Shown here in pieces: positions 7,987 to 14,870 of a stretch of 32,212 nt of DNA. The translations under genes and the position numbers were made by a program. How positions within the stretch are numbered: position 1 is the first letter of the stretch; each line of letters starts with the position of its first letter. Origin of the DNA: Bacilli bacterium (GTDB taxonomy: Bacteria; Bacillota_I; Bacilli_A; RFN20; CAG-826); NCBI GenBank assembly GCA_024693415.1, contig JAILKX010000022.1, positions 1 to 32,212 on the forward strand, read 5' to 3'. The notes under the pieces are model-generated. The model worked only from the letters and a program-made list of their open reading frames with translations. It had not been told where the DNA came from and ran no database searches.

Positions 7987-8478
7987 TCATAAAGTGTAGG
8001 TTTTATCGAATCTATTTCGGTAAAGAAATTTTTCGTCAGTTTGGCAAAGCGCTTCATATATGTCTTTTTGACGGCTTTTCATATCGCCTATCAAGGCATA
8101 TCCGGCGCTCGCTTTTCTCACCGCGTTGCGTGCGATAATGTCATTCATCTTCTCGCAGTAGAAGAGAATCGCGCACTCGAGGCCCGCCTGTCTCCATAGA
8201 TCATATATGTCGAGCGCGCGCATATAGATCTCGTCAGACGACCGGAAGGATTGGATGCCGCATGCTTGTATGTCGTCAATGCGCGGGGTGACCTCGCGCG
8301 ACATGCAGAAAAGGATGGTAGAGAAGAACGCGTTTTCCGCGGTCACGGTTTGATCTATGGGGAACTCTTCTCGTTTCCCCCTATAGAAAGGAGCCGTGAT
8401 GTCGGTTATCGCCTGGGCAGTGAATTCGATGAAATCATCCATGGCGTAAACCAACGAATTGGGTATTTGTTTCGTCAT
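7987..8478 (-). CDS. Uncharacterised 163-residue protein
   Basis: I do not recognise this family. The product is soluble, rich in predicted helix and acidic to neutral, with several cysteines (in FCMSREV, QACGIQS, LECAILFYCEK, EALCQTD) that do not form a clear metal motif. An AGGAGG ribosome-binding site lies about 11 bases before the ATG at 8478, and the reading frame shows ordinary codon use, so the gene looks real. It lies downstream of the PIN-protein/YbaK pair with a 66-base gap that shows no terminator, so it could be co-transcribed with them. It ends just before the distal hsp20 CIRCE site. No function is assigned. Confidence 0.75.
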   Translation of the reverse strand: MTKQIPNSLVYAMDDFIEFTAQAITDITAPFYRGKREEFPIDQTVTAENAFFSTILFCMSREVTPRIDDIQACGIQSFRSSDEIYMRALDIYDLWRQAGLECAILFYCEKMNDIIARNAVRKASAGYALIGDMKSRQKDIYEALCQTDEKFLYRNRFDKTYTL

Positions 8479-8544
8479 TCGATTTTTGACCTCCTACTTA
8501 ATTGATTTCCTTGTTGGAGGCCAAAGTGACACAAACTCGTTAAT

Positions 8545-9009
8545 TTATTTTTGTAAATCGGCAAATTTGGCGCCAATATAATCGGCCAAATTGTTGGGAT
8601 CTATTCCGACTTGATAGCCTTTTCTACCGCCAGAAACGAATATTTTTTCGAAGACGATGGCCGTTTCATCAATCACGGTCACGAATTTCTTTTTCATGCC
8701 GACCGGCGAGCAGCCGCCATGAATGTATCCAGTAAGGGGCAAAAGCTCTTTTTGCTTGATCATGGATATGGACTTCGCCCCGACCGCCTTGGCGGCCTTC
8801 TTGAGGTCCAATTCCCCGTTCACCGGCACGCAGAAAACATAGTTCACCCTGTCCTGATTCTCGGTGACCAAGGTTTTAAATACGCAAAAAGGGTCTTCGC
8901 CGAGGCTCGCCGCGACGGAAATGCCGTCCACGATCTCGGGAGAGTAGACCCTTTCTTCGTACGCGATCCCCGCCTGGTCGAGGAGACGCATAACATTTGT
9001 TTTATCCAT
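8545..9009 (-). CDS. ybaK: YbaK/EbsC-family aminoacyl-tRNA deacylase
   Basis: Trans-editing enzyme that removes a wrongly attached amino acid from tRNA, classically Cys from Cys-tRNA(Pro). The 154-residue product has the catalytic Lys45 in VFKTLV and the substrate-loop motif GGCSP at 98-102, in the usual places of the single-domain YbaK fold. Its ATG overlaps the stop of the PIN-domain gene upstream by one base (TAATG), so the two are probably translated in a coupled way. Editing of Cys-tRNA is the best-known job of the subfamily; other members edit Ala or Ser, so the substrate is a family-level guess. Confidence 0.93.
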   Translation of the reverse strand: MDKTNVMRLLDQAGIAYEERVYSPEIVDGISVAASLGEDPFCVFKTLVTENQDRVNYVFCVPVNGELDLKKAAKAVGAKSISMIKQKELLPLTGYIHGGCSPVGMKKKFVTVIDETAIVFEKIFVSGGRKGYQVGIDPNNLADYIGAKFADLQK

Positions 9010-11141
9010 TATTTCGCCATGGCGGCAAGCGCCTTAAGCGCGTCGAGCCCGAAGTTCAGCTGCGCCCTTTCCTCGGGGGTCAATTTCTTGACCAGCTCAA
9101 TCTGGGCATTGATGTCCTTGACTTTGTTGTCGCTGCTGTAATTCGGGTTACTGATGTTGGCCTTGAGTCTCTTATCAGCGGCCTGCGCTTGCGAAAGCAG
9201 CGACCCCGTTGCATCGTTTTGCTTGGTTTTCGGCTGTTTCGCTTCCGCGGGCTTCTTCGGCTCTTCGGCGGGTTTGGCTTCCTGCTTTTTGGCAGGGGAT
9301 TTCTTCTTGGCCTTAGGCTTTTCCTCTGCTTTGGGTTCTTCTTGCGCTTTGGGCGCTTTGGGCGCTTTGGGCGCTTCGGGTTCCTCAGCGGGCTTCTTCT
9401 TGGCCTTCTTCGGAGCGGGTTTATCACCCTCGGTCTCCGGCCTCACCACGATGTGGTTTTCGGCTTTGCTCTTAGCGGGCTTCTTTTTGGGCTCGCCGAC
9501 GACAAGAGTGGCTGCCTGCGGGGCCTCTTCAACCTTCTTGGGCTGTTCCTTCTTGGCTTTTTTCTGAGGTTCAGCCTGCTTTGGCTGTTCCTTGGATTTC
9601 TTGGGCTCAGGCTTCTTCGGCTCGGCCTTAGGTTCCGACTTTTTGGGTTGTTCCTTAGGCTCAGGCTTCTTTTCCGCTTTCGGCTCCGGCTTTTTGGGCG
9701 CGGGCTTCTTTTCGGATTTCTTGGGCGCGGGCTTTTCAGCCTCCGCCTTCGGTTCAGCTTTCTTGGATTCGGCCTGTTTTTCCTCTTTCTTCGGCTCGGC
9801 TTTCTTGGGCTTTGCTTTGGGTTCAGGCTTCTTGGCCTCAGGGGCAGGTTTGGTCGGTTCGGGTTTTAGCTCAACCGGCTTAAGGTTTAGCCACACCTTA
9901 AACGATCCGTCCTGCAGCTTCTGGGCGGATACGCGCCAGGAGCGGTAGGGCATTTCCTTGACGTCGGCGGTCTTGACCTCATTTTCGATGAGTTCGGAGA
10001 TATGGTCGATGTCGTTGGAGGTGAAATCAATGGACCCGTGCGCTTGTTTATCGTAAGCGATTGATGGGTCGCGCACCAAAATACCATGGTGCTCGCATAG
10101 GCGCCTGACAACGGTTTTCAGGTTGCTGCCTTTCTCATACCAACCCAAATCGGGCTTCTTAGGCTCCTTGGGTTTGGACTCGGGCTTCGGTTCTTCCTTC
10201 TTGGGCTGTTCCTTGGGCTCGGGCTTCTTAGGCTTTTCCTTGATTTCAGGCTTTTTGGCCTCGGGAGCGGGCTGGGCGGGCTCGGGTTTTGCCGGTTCGG
10301 CCTTCTTTTCCGCTTCCTTCTTCGACTTCTCGGCCTTAAGTTGAGCGAAAAGCTTCTGCAAGGCAGGGAGGTCGTAGGTAAGTTTCAGCGCGCCGATAGA
10401 GGCGGCCGAAAGTTTGGACAGCGCATCCATCTGATGCTTGATGTCCTCGATTTTCTTCTCGACGGGATAATTTCCATTGGGGATGGTCGACTTGAGCTTC
10501 GCGTCCGCCGAAATGATTTCATCGTTTGCAGGTTCGGCCTTCTTCGGCTTCTCCTGCGGCTTCGTTTTACGTCCGAAAAGAGATTTCTTCTCTTTCTCGA
10601 CGATGGGCCTAACCCATTTGTCTCCTTGGCGGATGCCTTCGCCGTGATTGGGCACTAGGACGCCGTCGACGCCGATCTTGCAGACCTTCAGGCGCCTTCC
10701 TCTCTGGCTTGCCAGATTATTTAAATTGATGAGATCCGTCGCTAGTTTCTTGTCTTGGGTGATGATCAGAATCTTCTTGTCGATTCTATCGGAAGAAACT
10801 TTGACATAAATAACGTTATCAGCGAAATTCCGGTCGCCTTCTTTTTTCCCGACCTCTAGAAGTTTCGCCCATTTGGCTTTTTTAATGATCTTGATCGCCG
10901 ATTTTGCGGCGATGCGCTTCCCTGCGTCTTCCTTATTCTTCGAATGTTTCTTCAATTCGTCGTAGCATTCGCGGGGAACGATGATGCGCAGATCCTCATT
11001 TAAATAGTCTTTGGCGCCATGGAGGATGTCCATCCAAACTGGGAATGCATCGTCCATCAAGGAGCAGGTATCCACGATCGCATAGTCGAAGTCGCTCAAG
11101 AACTTCGCTAAGGACGAGGAGTATTGCTCGTCGCTAAACAT
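9009..11141 (-). CDS. PIN-domain nuclease-like protein with Lys/Pro/Glu/Ala linkers and a duplicated module
   Basis: The 710-residue protein has a clear architecture. Residues 18-165 form a PIN-type domain with acidic residues at Asp24 (VDTCSLMDD), Glu58 or Glu62 (RECYDEL), Asp108 (FADNV) and Asp130 (ITQDKKLA), as in Mg-dependent ribonucleases. Residues 208-270 and 644-710 are two copies of one module, both with the pattern LK-x3-I-x-N-x-NY followed by a helix with KDI/EDI and a Leu-rich end. A separate globular segment, 333-425, has no family I know. They are joined by linkers (272-335 and 426-640) made almost only of Lys, Pro, Glu and Ala. There is no signal peptide or membrane segment. The gene is followed by ybaK with a TAATG overlap, which hints at an RNA-related role. 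Similarity to VapC or YlaK-type PIN domains is possible, but no antitoxin gene is next to it. Confidence 0.85.
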   Translation of the reverse strand: MFSDEQYSSSLAKFLSDFDYAIVDTCSLMDDAFPVWMDILHGAKDYLNEDLRIIVPRECYDELKKHSKNKEDAGKRIAAKSAIKIIKKAKWAKLLEVGKKEGDRNFADNVIYVKVSSDRIDKKILIITQDKKLATDLINLNNLASQRGRRLKVCKIGVDGVLVPNHGEGIRQGDKWVRPIVEKEKKSLFGRKTKPQEKPKKAEPANDEIISADAKLKSTIPNGNYPVEKKIEDIKHQMDALSKLSAASIGALKLTYDLPALQKLFAQLKAEKSKKEAEKKAEPAKPEPAQPAPEAKKPEIKEKPKKPEPKEQPKKEEPKPESKPKEPKKPDLGWYEKGSNLKTVVRRLCEHHGILVRDPSIAYDKQAHGSIDFTSNDIDHISELIENEVKTADVKEMPYRSWRVSAQKLQDGSFKVWLNLKPVELKPEPTKPAPEAKKPEPKAKPKKAEPKKEEKQAESKKAEPKAEAEKPAPKKSEKKPAPKKPEPKAEKKPEPKEQPKKSEPKAEPKKPEPKKSKEQPKQAEPQKKAKKEQPKKVEEAPQAATLVVGEPKKKPAKSKAENHIVVRPETEGDKPAPKKAKKKPAEEPEAPKAPKAPKAQEEPKAEEKPKAKKKSPAKKQEAKPAEEPKKPAEAKQPKTKQNDATGSLLSQAQAADKRLKANISNPNYSSDNKVKDINAQIELVKKLTPEERAQLNFGLDALKALAAMAK

Positions 11142-11160
11142 TAGTTTTTTTCAAATACCT

Positions 11161-11183
11161 CCTTATCTAGCAAGCAAATTATA
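11161..11183 (-). promoter_or_regulatory. -10 box and ribosome-binding site of the PIN-domain gene
   Basis: On the minus strand a consensus -10 TATAAT (11183-11178) lies about 37 bases before the ATG at 11141. An AAGGAGG ribosome-binding site (near 11165-11159) lies an unusually long 16 bases before the start. No strong -35 is seen 16-18 bases upstream. Confidence 0.5.
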
Positions 11184-11245
11184 CACGAACGCGCGCCAAA
11201 AGCACTCCACATCGCCTTGGAGAGCAAAAAGAAGGGGGACGTGTA

Positions 11246-12256
11246 TCAATTAATTGCCTTCAAGCCGTATGAAAACGCTGACGGTATAGCGTATTCCGCG
11301 CGCACCTGTTCCGGGCTGGCCAATATATATTCGGGTCCCGGGACACCAAGAACGTCGGCCTCATACCACTCCATATTCCAGATGAGGTGGGTGAAAACAT
11401 GCTTGCTTTTGCCGACGTGGCGCACGTTTTCAATCTTTATGCCCAGCGAAACCTTGGCGGAGTCCAGATCGACCGACTCGGCGTTAGGGAATTCGAATAG
11501 GGACGCCAATAAGCCCGTCTCCGAGCGTTTCCTGAGCAGGTATTTCCCGTCGCTTTTCAGCAGAAAAACGATAAGGGGTTGGCTCTTTTTCTCTTTTTTG
11601 ACCTTTTTGGCGGGGCAAAGAAGCTCTTTGTTTATGGCGTGCGCCTTGCAGCAATCCCCAAACGGGCACTCATCGCATTTGGGCGCCCCGTTCGGCATGC
11701 AAACCAATTCCCCAAGGTCCATCAAGGCTTGGTTGATGTCCCCGGGATCGGCTTTATCCATCCACGCCTCATAGAATTCGGCGCACGCTTCCCGCTCGCC
11801 CTTATCGGCAAGGGTCTTTTCGGTCGCGGTGAGCCTGGCATAGACGCGGTAAAGATTTCCATCGACCGCGGCTTCCTTCGCCAAGAAGCAGATGCTAGAA
11901 ATCGCCGAAGCCGTGTATTCGCCGATCCCCGGAAGCGATAGAAGCTCTTCTTTTGTCCGCGGGAATTCCCCGCCGAAGCGATCCATGACCTCAATCGCGC
12001 ATTGCCTAAGCTTCCTCGCCCTCGAGTAATACCCGAGACCTTTCCAAAGCAGCAATACGTCCTCTTCGTTGGAGGAAGCTAGATCCGCCACAGTCGGATA
12101 ATGGTCGAGGAAACGCTCAAAATAGCCCTTCACGGCCTCGACGCGGGTCTGCTGAAGCATGATCTCGCTGAGATATACGCGATAGGGGTCCTTAGAAACC
12201 CTCCAAGGCAGTTCACGGCCATGAATGGAAAACCATTCCAACAGTTTGCGATACAT
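11246..12256 (-). CDS. mutY: A/G-specific adenine glycosylase MutY
   Basis: Base-excision repair enzyme that removes adenine opposite 8-oxoguanine. Numbering from the ATG at 12256 (336 residues): the catalytic Glu31 is in LSEIMLQQT, the helix-hairpin-helix is LPGIGEYTA at 108-116, and the catalytic Asp132 is in VDGNLYRV. The Fe-S cluster ligands are Cys186, 194, 197 and 203 (C-x7-C-x2-C-x5-C, one residue longer than the E. coli spacing in the first gap). From about residue 220 to the end is the NUDIX-like domain that reads 8-oxoguanine. The frame also reaches a TTG at 12274, but the ATG gives a normal N-terminus (MYRKLLEWF). The gene is divergent from tyrS. Confidence 0.95.
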   Translation of the reverse strand: MYRKLLEWFSIHGRELPWRVSKDPYRVYLSEIMLQQTRVEAVKGYFERFLDHYPTVADLASSNEEDVLLLWKGLGYYSRARKLRQCAIEVMDRFGGEFPRTKEELLSLPGIGEYTASAISSICFLAKEAAVDGNLYRVYARLTATEKTLADKGEREACAEFYEAWMDKADPGDINQALMDLGELVCMPNGAPKCDECPFGDCCKAHAINKELLCPAKKVKKEKKSQPLIVFLLKSDGKYLLRKRSETGLLASLFEFPNAESVDLDSAKVSLGIKIENVRHVGKSKHVFTHLIWNMEWYEADVLGVPGPEYILASPEQVRAEYAIPSAFSYGLKAIN

Positions 12257-12300
12257 ACGCCCAATTATGACCAAAGTTCAGGAAATAGAAAAAAGAAACT

Positions 12301-12354
12301 TTGAACAAGTTAACAAATGCCTTATACTCATTTGACTTAAAGGACACGTCCTTT
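12301..12354 (+). promoter_or_regulatory. tyrS promoter and leader hairpin
   Basis: A -35 TTGAAC (12301-12306) and a -10 TATACT (12323-12328) are spaced by 16 bases. The short leader contains a near-palindrome AAAGGAC-AC-GTCCTTT (12339-12354) just before the AGGAGG ribosome-binding site. The leader is far too short for a T-box, which is the common control of tyrS in Bacillota. Confidence 0.65.
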
Positions 12355-12364
12355 AGGAGGAAAT

Positions 12365-13585
12365 ATGGGCATTTACGAAGAATTGCAGGAGCGAGGTCTG
12401 ATCGCTCAAGTGACGGACGAATCCGAGATCCGCGAACTCATCAACCATGGGGGAGCGAGGTTTTATATTGGGTTCGATCCGACCGCCGATTCCCTCCATG
12501 TCGGCCATTTTATGGCGCTTTGCCTCATGAAGAGGCTCCAAATGGCCGGAAATAGGCCCGTCGTTTTGATCGGCGGAGGCACCGGCTATATCGGCGACCC
12601 GACTGGCAGAAGCGACATGCGTTCCATGATGACCCCCGAGATCATCGAGCACAACTGCCAGTGCTTCAAGAAGCAGATGGAAAGGTTCATCGAATTCGGC
12701 GAAGACAAGGCCATCATGGTCAATAACGCCGACTGGCTCCTCAATCTCAACTACATCGACTTCATGAGGGAGGTCGGCCCCCATTTCTCGGTCAACAACA
12801 TGCTCCGCGCGGAATGCTACAAGCAGCGCATGGAGCGCGGCCTAAGCTTCCTTGAGTTCAACTACATGCTGATGCAGGGCTACGATTTCTACTACCTGCA
12901 TGAGCATTATGGCGTCAACATGCAGTTCGGCGGCGATGACCAGTGGTCCAACATGCTCGCCGGCACCGAGCTCATCCGCAAGAAGAAAGGCGAAGACGCC
13001 TATGCGATGACCATCACCCTGCTCCTCAATTCCGAGGGTAAGAAGATGGGCAAAACCGCCAAAGGCGCGGTTTGGCTCGACCCCAATAAGACCGCTCCGT
13101 TCGACTTCTACCAGTACTGGAGGAACGTCGACGACTCCGACGTCATGAAGTGCATCAAGATGCTCACCTTCCTCCCGATGGAGCAAATCCGCGAGATGGA
13201 AGGCTGGGACGGTTCGAGGATCAACGAGAAGAAGCAAATCCTCGCCTACGAATTGACCGCTTTGGTCCACGGCAAGGAAGAGGCGGATAAGGCGGAAGCC
13301 ACCGCCAAATCGCTTTTCTCCGGCAACATGGACGCCGAGCACATGCCTTCGACGACCCTAGTGGAAGCCGACTTCGCCGAGAAGCCCTTAACGATCCTCG
13401 ACGTCATGGTCAAAGCAAAGCTTGCCACCAGCAAAGGCGAAGCCCGCAGGCTCGTCCAGCAAGGCGGCGTATCGGTCGACGACCAAAAGGTCACCGACCC
13501 CAATCAGGTTTACACATTCGAAGATGCCAAGAGGGGGTTTGTCATCAAAAAGGGGAAGAAAGTCTTCCACGCGATCAAGGCATAA
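12365..13585 (+). CDS. tyrS: Tyrosyl-tRNA synthetase
   Basis: Class Ic synthetase that charges tRNA(Tyr) with tyrosine. The HIGH-type motif is HVGH at residues 45-48, the tyrosine pocket contains YIGFDPTADSLH, and the KMSKS loop is KMGKT at 227-231. The C-terminal S4 RNA-binding domain covers roughly residues 340-402 (VQQGGVSVDD region). The length of 406 residues is normal for TyrS. The start is fixed by an AGGAGG ribosome-binding site (12355-12360) four bases before the ATG. The codon use is strongly biased to GCC/ATC/AAG/CTC as expected for a highly expressed gene. It is followed after three bases by a glycosyltransferase gene that shares the same terminator. Confidence 0.98.
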   Translation: MGIYEELQERGLIAQVTDESEIRELINHGGARFYIGFDPTADSLHVGHFMALCLMKRLQMAGNRPVVLIGGGTGYIGDPTGRSDMRSMMTPEIIEHNCQCFKKQMERFIEFGEDKAIMVNNADWLLNLNYIDFMREVGPHFSVNNMLRAECYKQRMERGLSFLEFNYMLMQGYDFYYLHEHYGVNMQFGGDDQWSNMLAGTELIRKKKGEDAYAMTITLLLNSEGKKMGKTAKGAVWLDPNKTAPFDFYQYWRNVDDSDVMKCIKMLTFLPMEQIREMEGWDGSRINEKKQILAYELTALVHGKEEADKAEATAKSLFSGNMDAEHMPSTTLVEADFAEKPLTILDVMVKAKLATSKGEARRLVQQGGVSVDDQKVTDPNQVYTFEDAKRGFVIKKGKKVFHAIKA

Positions 13586-13588
13586 CCC

Positions 13589-14620
13589 ATGGAAAAGATC
13601 ATCACGTTCCTAGTGCCGGCCTATAACGCCGAACCCTATCTCGACAAGTGCTTAGGTAGCCTCGTCAAAGCAGGCGAAGAAGCCGAAATCATCGTCATCG
13701 ACGACGGCTCAAAGGACAAAACCCCGCAGATCGCCGACAGATGGCAAGCGGAATACCCGAATATCATCCGCGTCGTCCACCAGGAAAACGGTGGCCACGG
13801 CGAGGGCATCAACGTCGGCATGAAGCTCGCCACGGGCTTATATTTCAAGGTTGTCGACGCCGACGACTGGCTCGACGAAGAAGCCCTTAAGGTCTACCTT
13901 CAGAGGATCCGCGAGATGCGCGATGCCGGTAAGATGGCCGACATGGTCTTCACCGGATTCGTCTTCGACCAGGTCTCGACCGGCAAGCAGAAGGCCGAAT
14001 GGTACGACAACATCTTCAAGATCCGGGATCAGGTCATCGAATGGAATCAGATCCGCTTCTGGCGCGTCACGCAGATATTGATGATCCACGCGATCACCTT
14101 CAGGACCCAAATGCTCAAGGACGCGAACTTCGCCCTCCCGAAGCACCGCTTCTACGAGGACAACGTCTACGTCTACATGGGCACCTTCAATTCAAAGAAC
14201 CTCGCCTATTTCAGGATCCCGCTATATCACTACTACGTCGGCAGGGAAGGCCAGTCCATCAACATCGACGTCATGGCCGCCCGCTACCAGCAGCAGATCG
14301 ATAACATGGAGCAGATTGCCCTAGCCTACACCTGGGATGAGATCAAAAAGCTCCCCCGCATGCACAAAAAGACCATGGTCCACCTATTGGTCTTATATCT
14401 AGCATTGACTTTGAACGACATCTCCATCAAGAACACCAAGGAGACCTACAAGCACTACAAGGTGTTCACCAAGAGGTGGAGGACCGAAAACCCCTCCCTC
14501 TATTGGAAGATGAACGTCAGGAACATCTGGCTATTAACAAATCTCCTCATCCGTCCAATCAGGACTCTTGCTACCAGGATCGGCTATAAGCTCGTCTACC
14601 GCTCCACCAACTGGGGTTAA
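13589..14620 (+). CDS. Family 2 (GT-A) glycosyltransferase
   Basis: Inverting nucleotide-sugar transferase, probably working on a cell-surface glycan or glycolipid at the inner face of the membrane. The N-terminal GT2 domain starts with ITFLVPAYNAEPYLDKC and has the nucleotide-binding IDDGSKDKT at 37-45, the NGGHGEGINVG turn at 67-77, and the metal-binding DAD at 90-92 (VVDADDW). Residues from about 220 to the end are helical and basic and end in an amphipathic segment (TLATRIGYKLVYR) that could lie on the membrane; no clear transmembrane helix is seen. The start is three bases after the tyrS stop with only a weak AAGG upstream, so it is likely translated by coupling. The acceptor cannot be inferred. 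Confidence 0.88.
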   Translation: MEKIITFLVPAYNAEPYLDKCLGSLVKAGEEAEIIVIDDGSKDKTPQIADRWQAEYPNIIRVVHQENGGHGEGINVGMKLATGLYFKVVDADDWLDEEALKVYLQRIREMRDAGKMADMVFTGFVFDQVSTGKQKAEWYDNIFKIRDQVIEWNQIRFWRVTQILMIHAITFRTQMLKDANFALPKHRFYEDNVYVYMGTFNSKNLAYFRIPLYHYYVGREGQSINIDVMAARYQQQIDNMEQIALAYTWDEIKKLPRMHKKTMVHLLVLYLALTLNDISIKNTKETYKHYKVFTKRWRTENPSLYWKMNVRNIWLLTNLLIRPIRTLATRIGYKLVYRSTNWG

Positions 14621-14633
14621 AGTCCCGCTGGGT

Positions 14634-14662
14634 CCCGCCCGAGTCATAAAAATGACTGCGGG
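14634..14662 (+). other. Hairpin downstream of the glycosyltransferase gene
   Basis: CCCGC and AGTCAT pair with ATGACT and GCGGG around an AAAA loop, with a three-base bulge. It has no U-tract, so it is not a terminator by itself; it may protect the 3' end of the transcript that ends at 14753. Confidence 0.5.
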
Positions 14663-14718
14663 GTGGGCGCGCCCCATCACCCTCCAAATCCAGGCCGATT
14701 TCAACCGAATATCGATAC

Positions 14719-14753
14719 ACGTCCCCCGTCTTTTGTAGATGGGGGCGTTTTTT
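14719..14753 (+). terminator. Intrinsic terminator of the tyrS-glycosyltransferase operon
   Basis: ACG-T-CCCCC pairs with GGGGG-CGT around a 13-base loop, and the stem runs into TTTTTT. It lies about 100 bases past the glycosyltransferase stop. Confidence 0.85.
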
Positions 14754-14772
14754 GCACGGGCGGCTGGGCGGC

Positions 14773-14807
14773 CTGCCCCGACAGCTAAAGGGATTTAGCT
14801 CGGGCAG
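14773..14807. other. Long imperfect inverted repeat between two convergent operons
   Basis: The plus strand pairs CTGCCC-GA-AGCTAAA with TTTAGCTCGGGCAG around GGGA, with two single C bulges. No U-tract follows on either strand. It lies between the terminators of the plus-strand tyrS operon and the minus-strand GH3 gene and may block read-through RNA or stabilise 3' ends. Confidence 0.55.
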
Positions 14808-14819
14808 GGGCGGGGGCAA

Positions 14820-14854
14820 GAAAAAGCGTCAGGGCCGCGAGGGTACTGACGCTT
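14820..14854 (-). terminator. Intrinsic terminator of the GH3 gene
   Basis: On the minus strand AAGCGTCAG pairs perfectly with CTGACGCTT around a 13-base loop, and the stem continues into a TTTTT run. It lies 16 bases past the stop codon. Confidence 0.9.
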
Positions 14855-14870
14855 GGGGGATTGTTGGAGA

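Noticed and set aside
8997..9869. A 290-codon plus-strand frame rich in Phe, Leu, Gly and Arg opposite the PIN-protein gene
   Set aside because: It is the reverse reading of the Lys/Pro/Glu/Ala linker codons. It looks like a membrane protein only because of that composition.
9222..10328. Minisatellite or CRISPR-like array in the K/P/E/A coding region
   Set aside because: The repeats are short, irregular in length, in frame and explained by the low-complexity protein linker; there are no constant repeats with unique spacers.
12257..12364. T-box riboswitch before tyrS
   Set aside because: The region is too short and lacks the specifier stem and the conserved T-box sequence; only a short promoter and a small hairpin are present.
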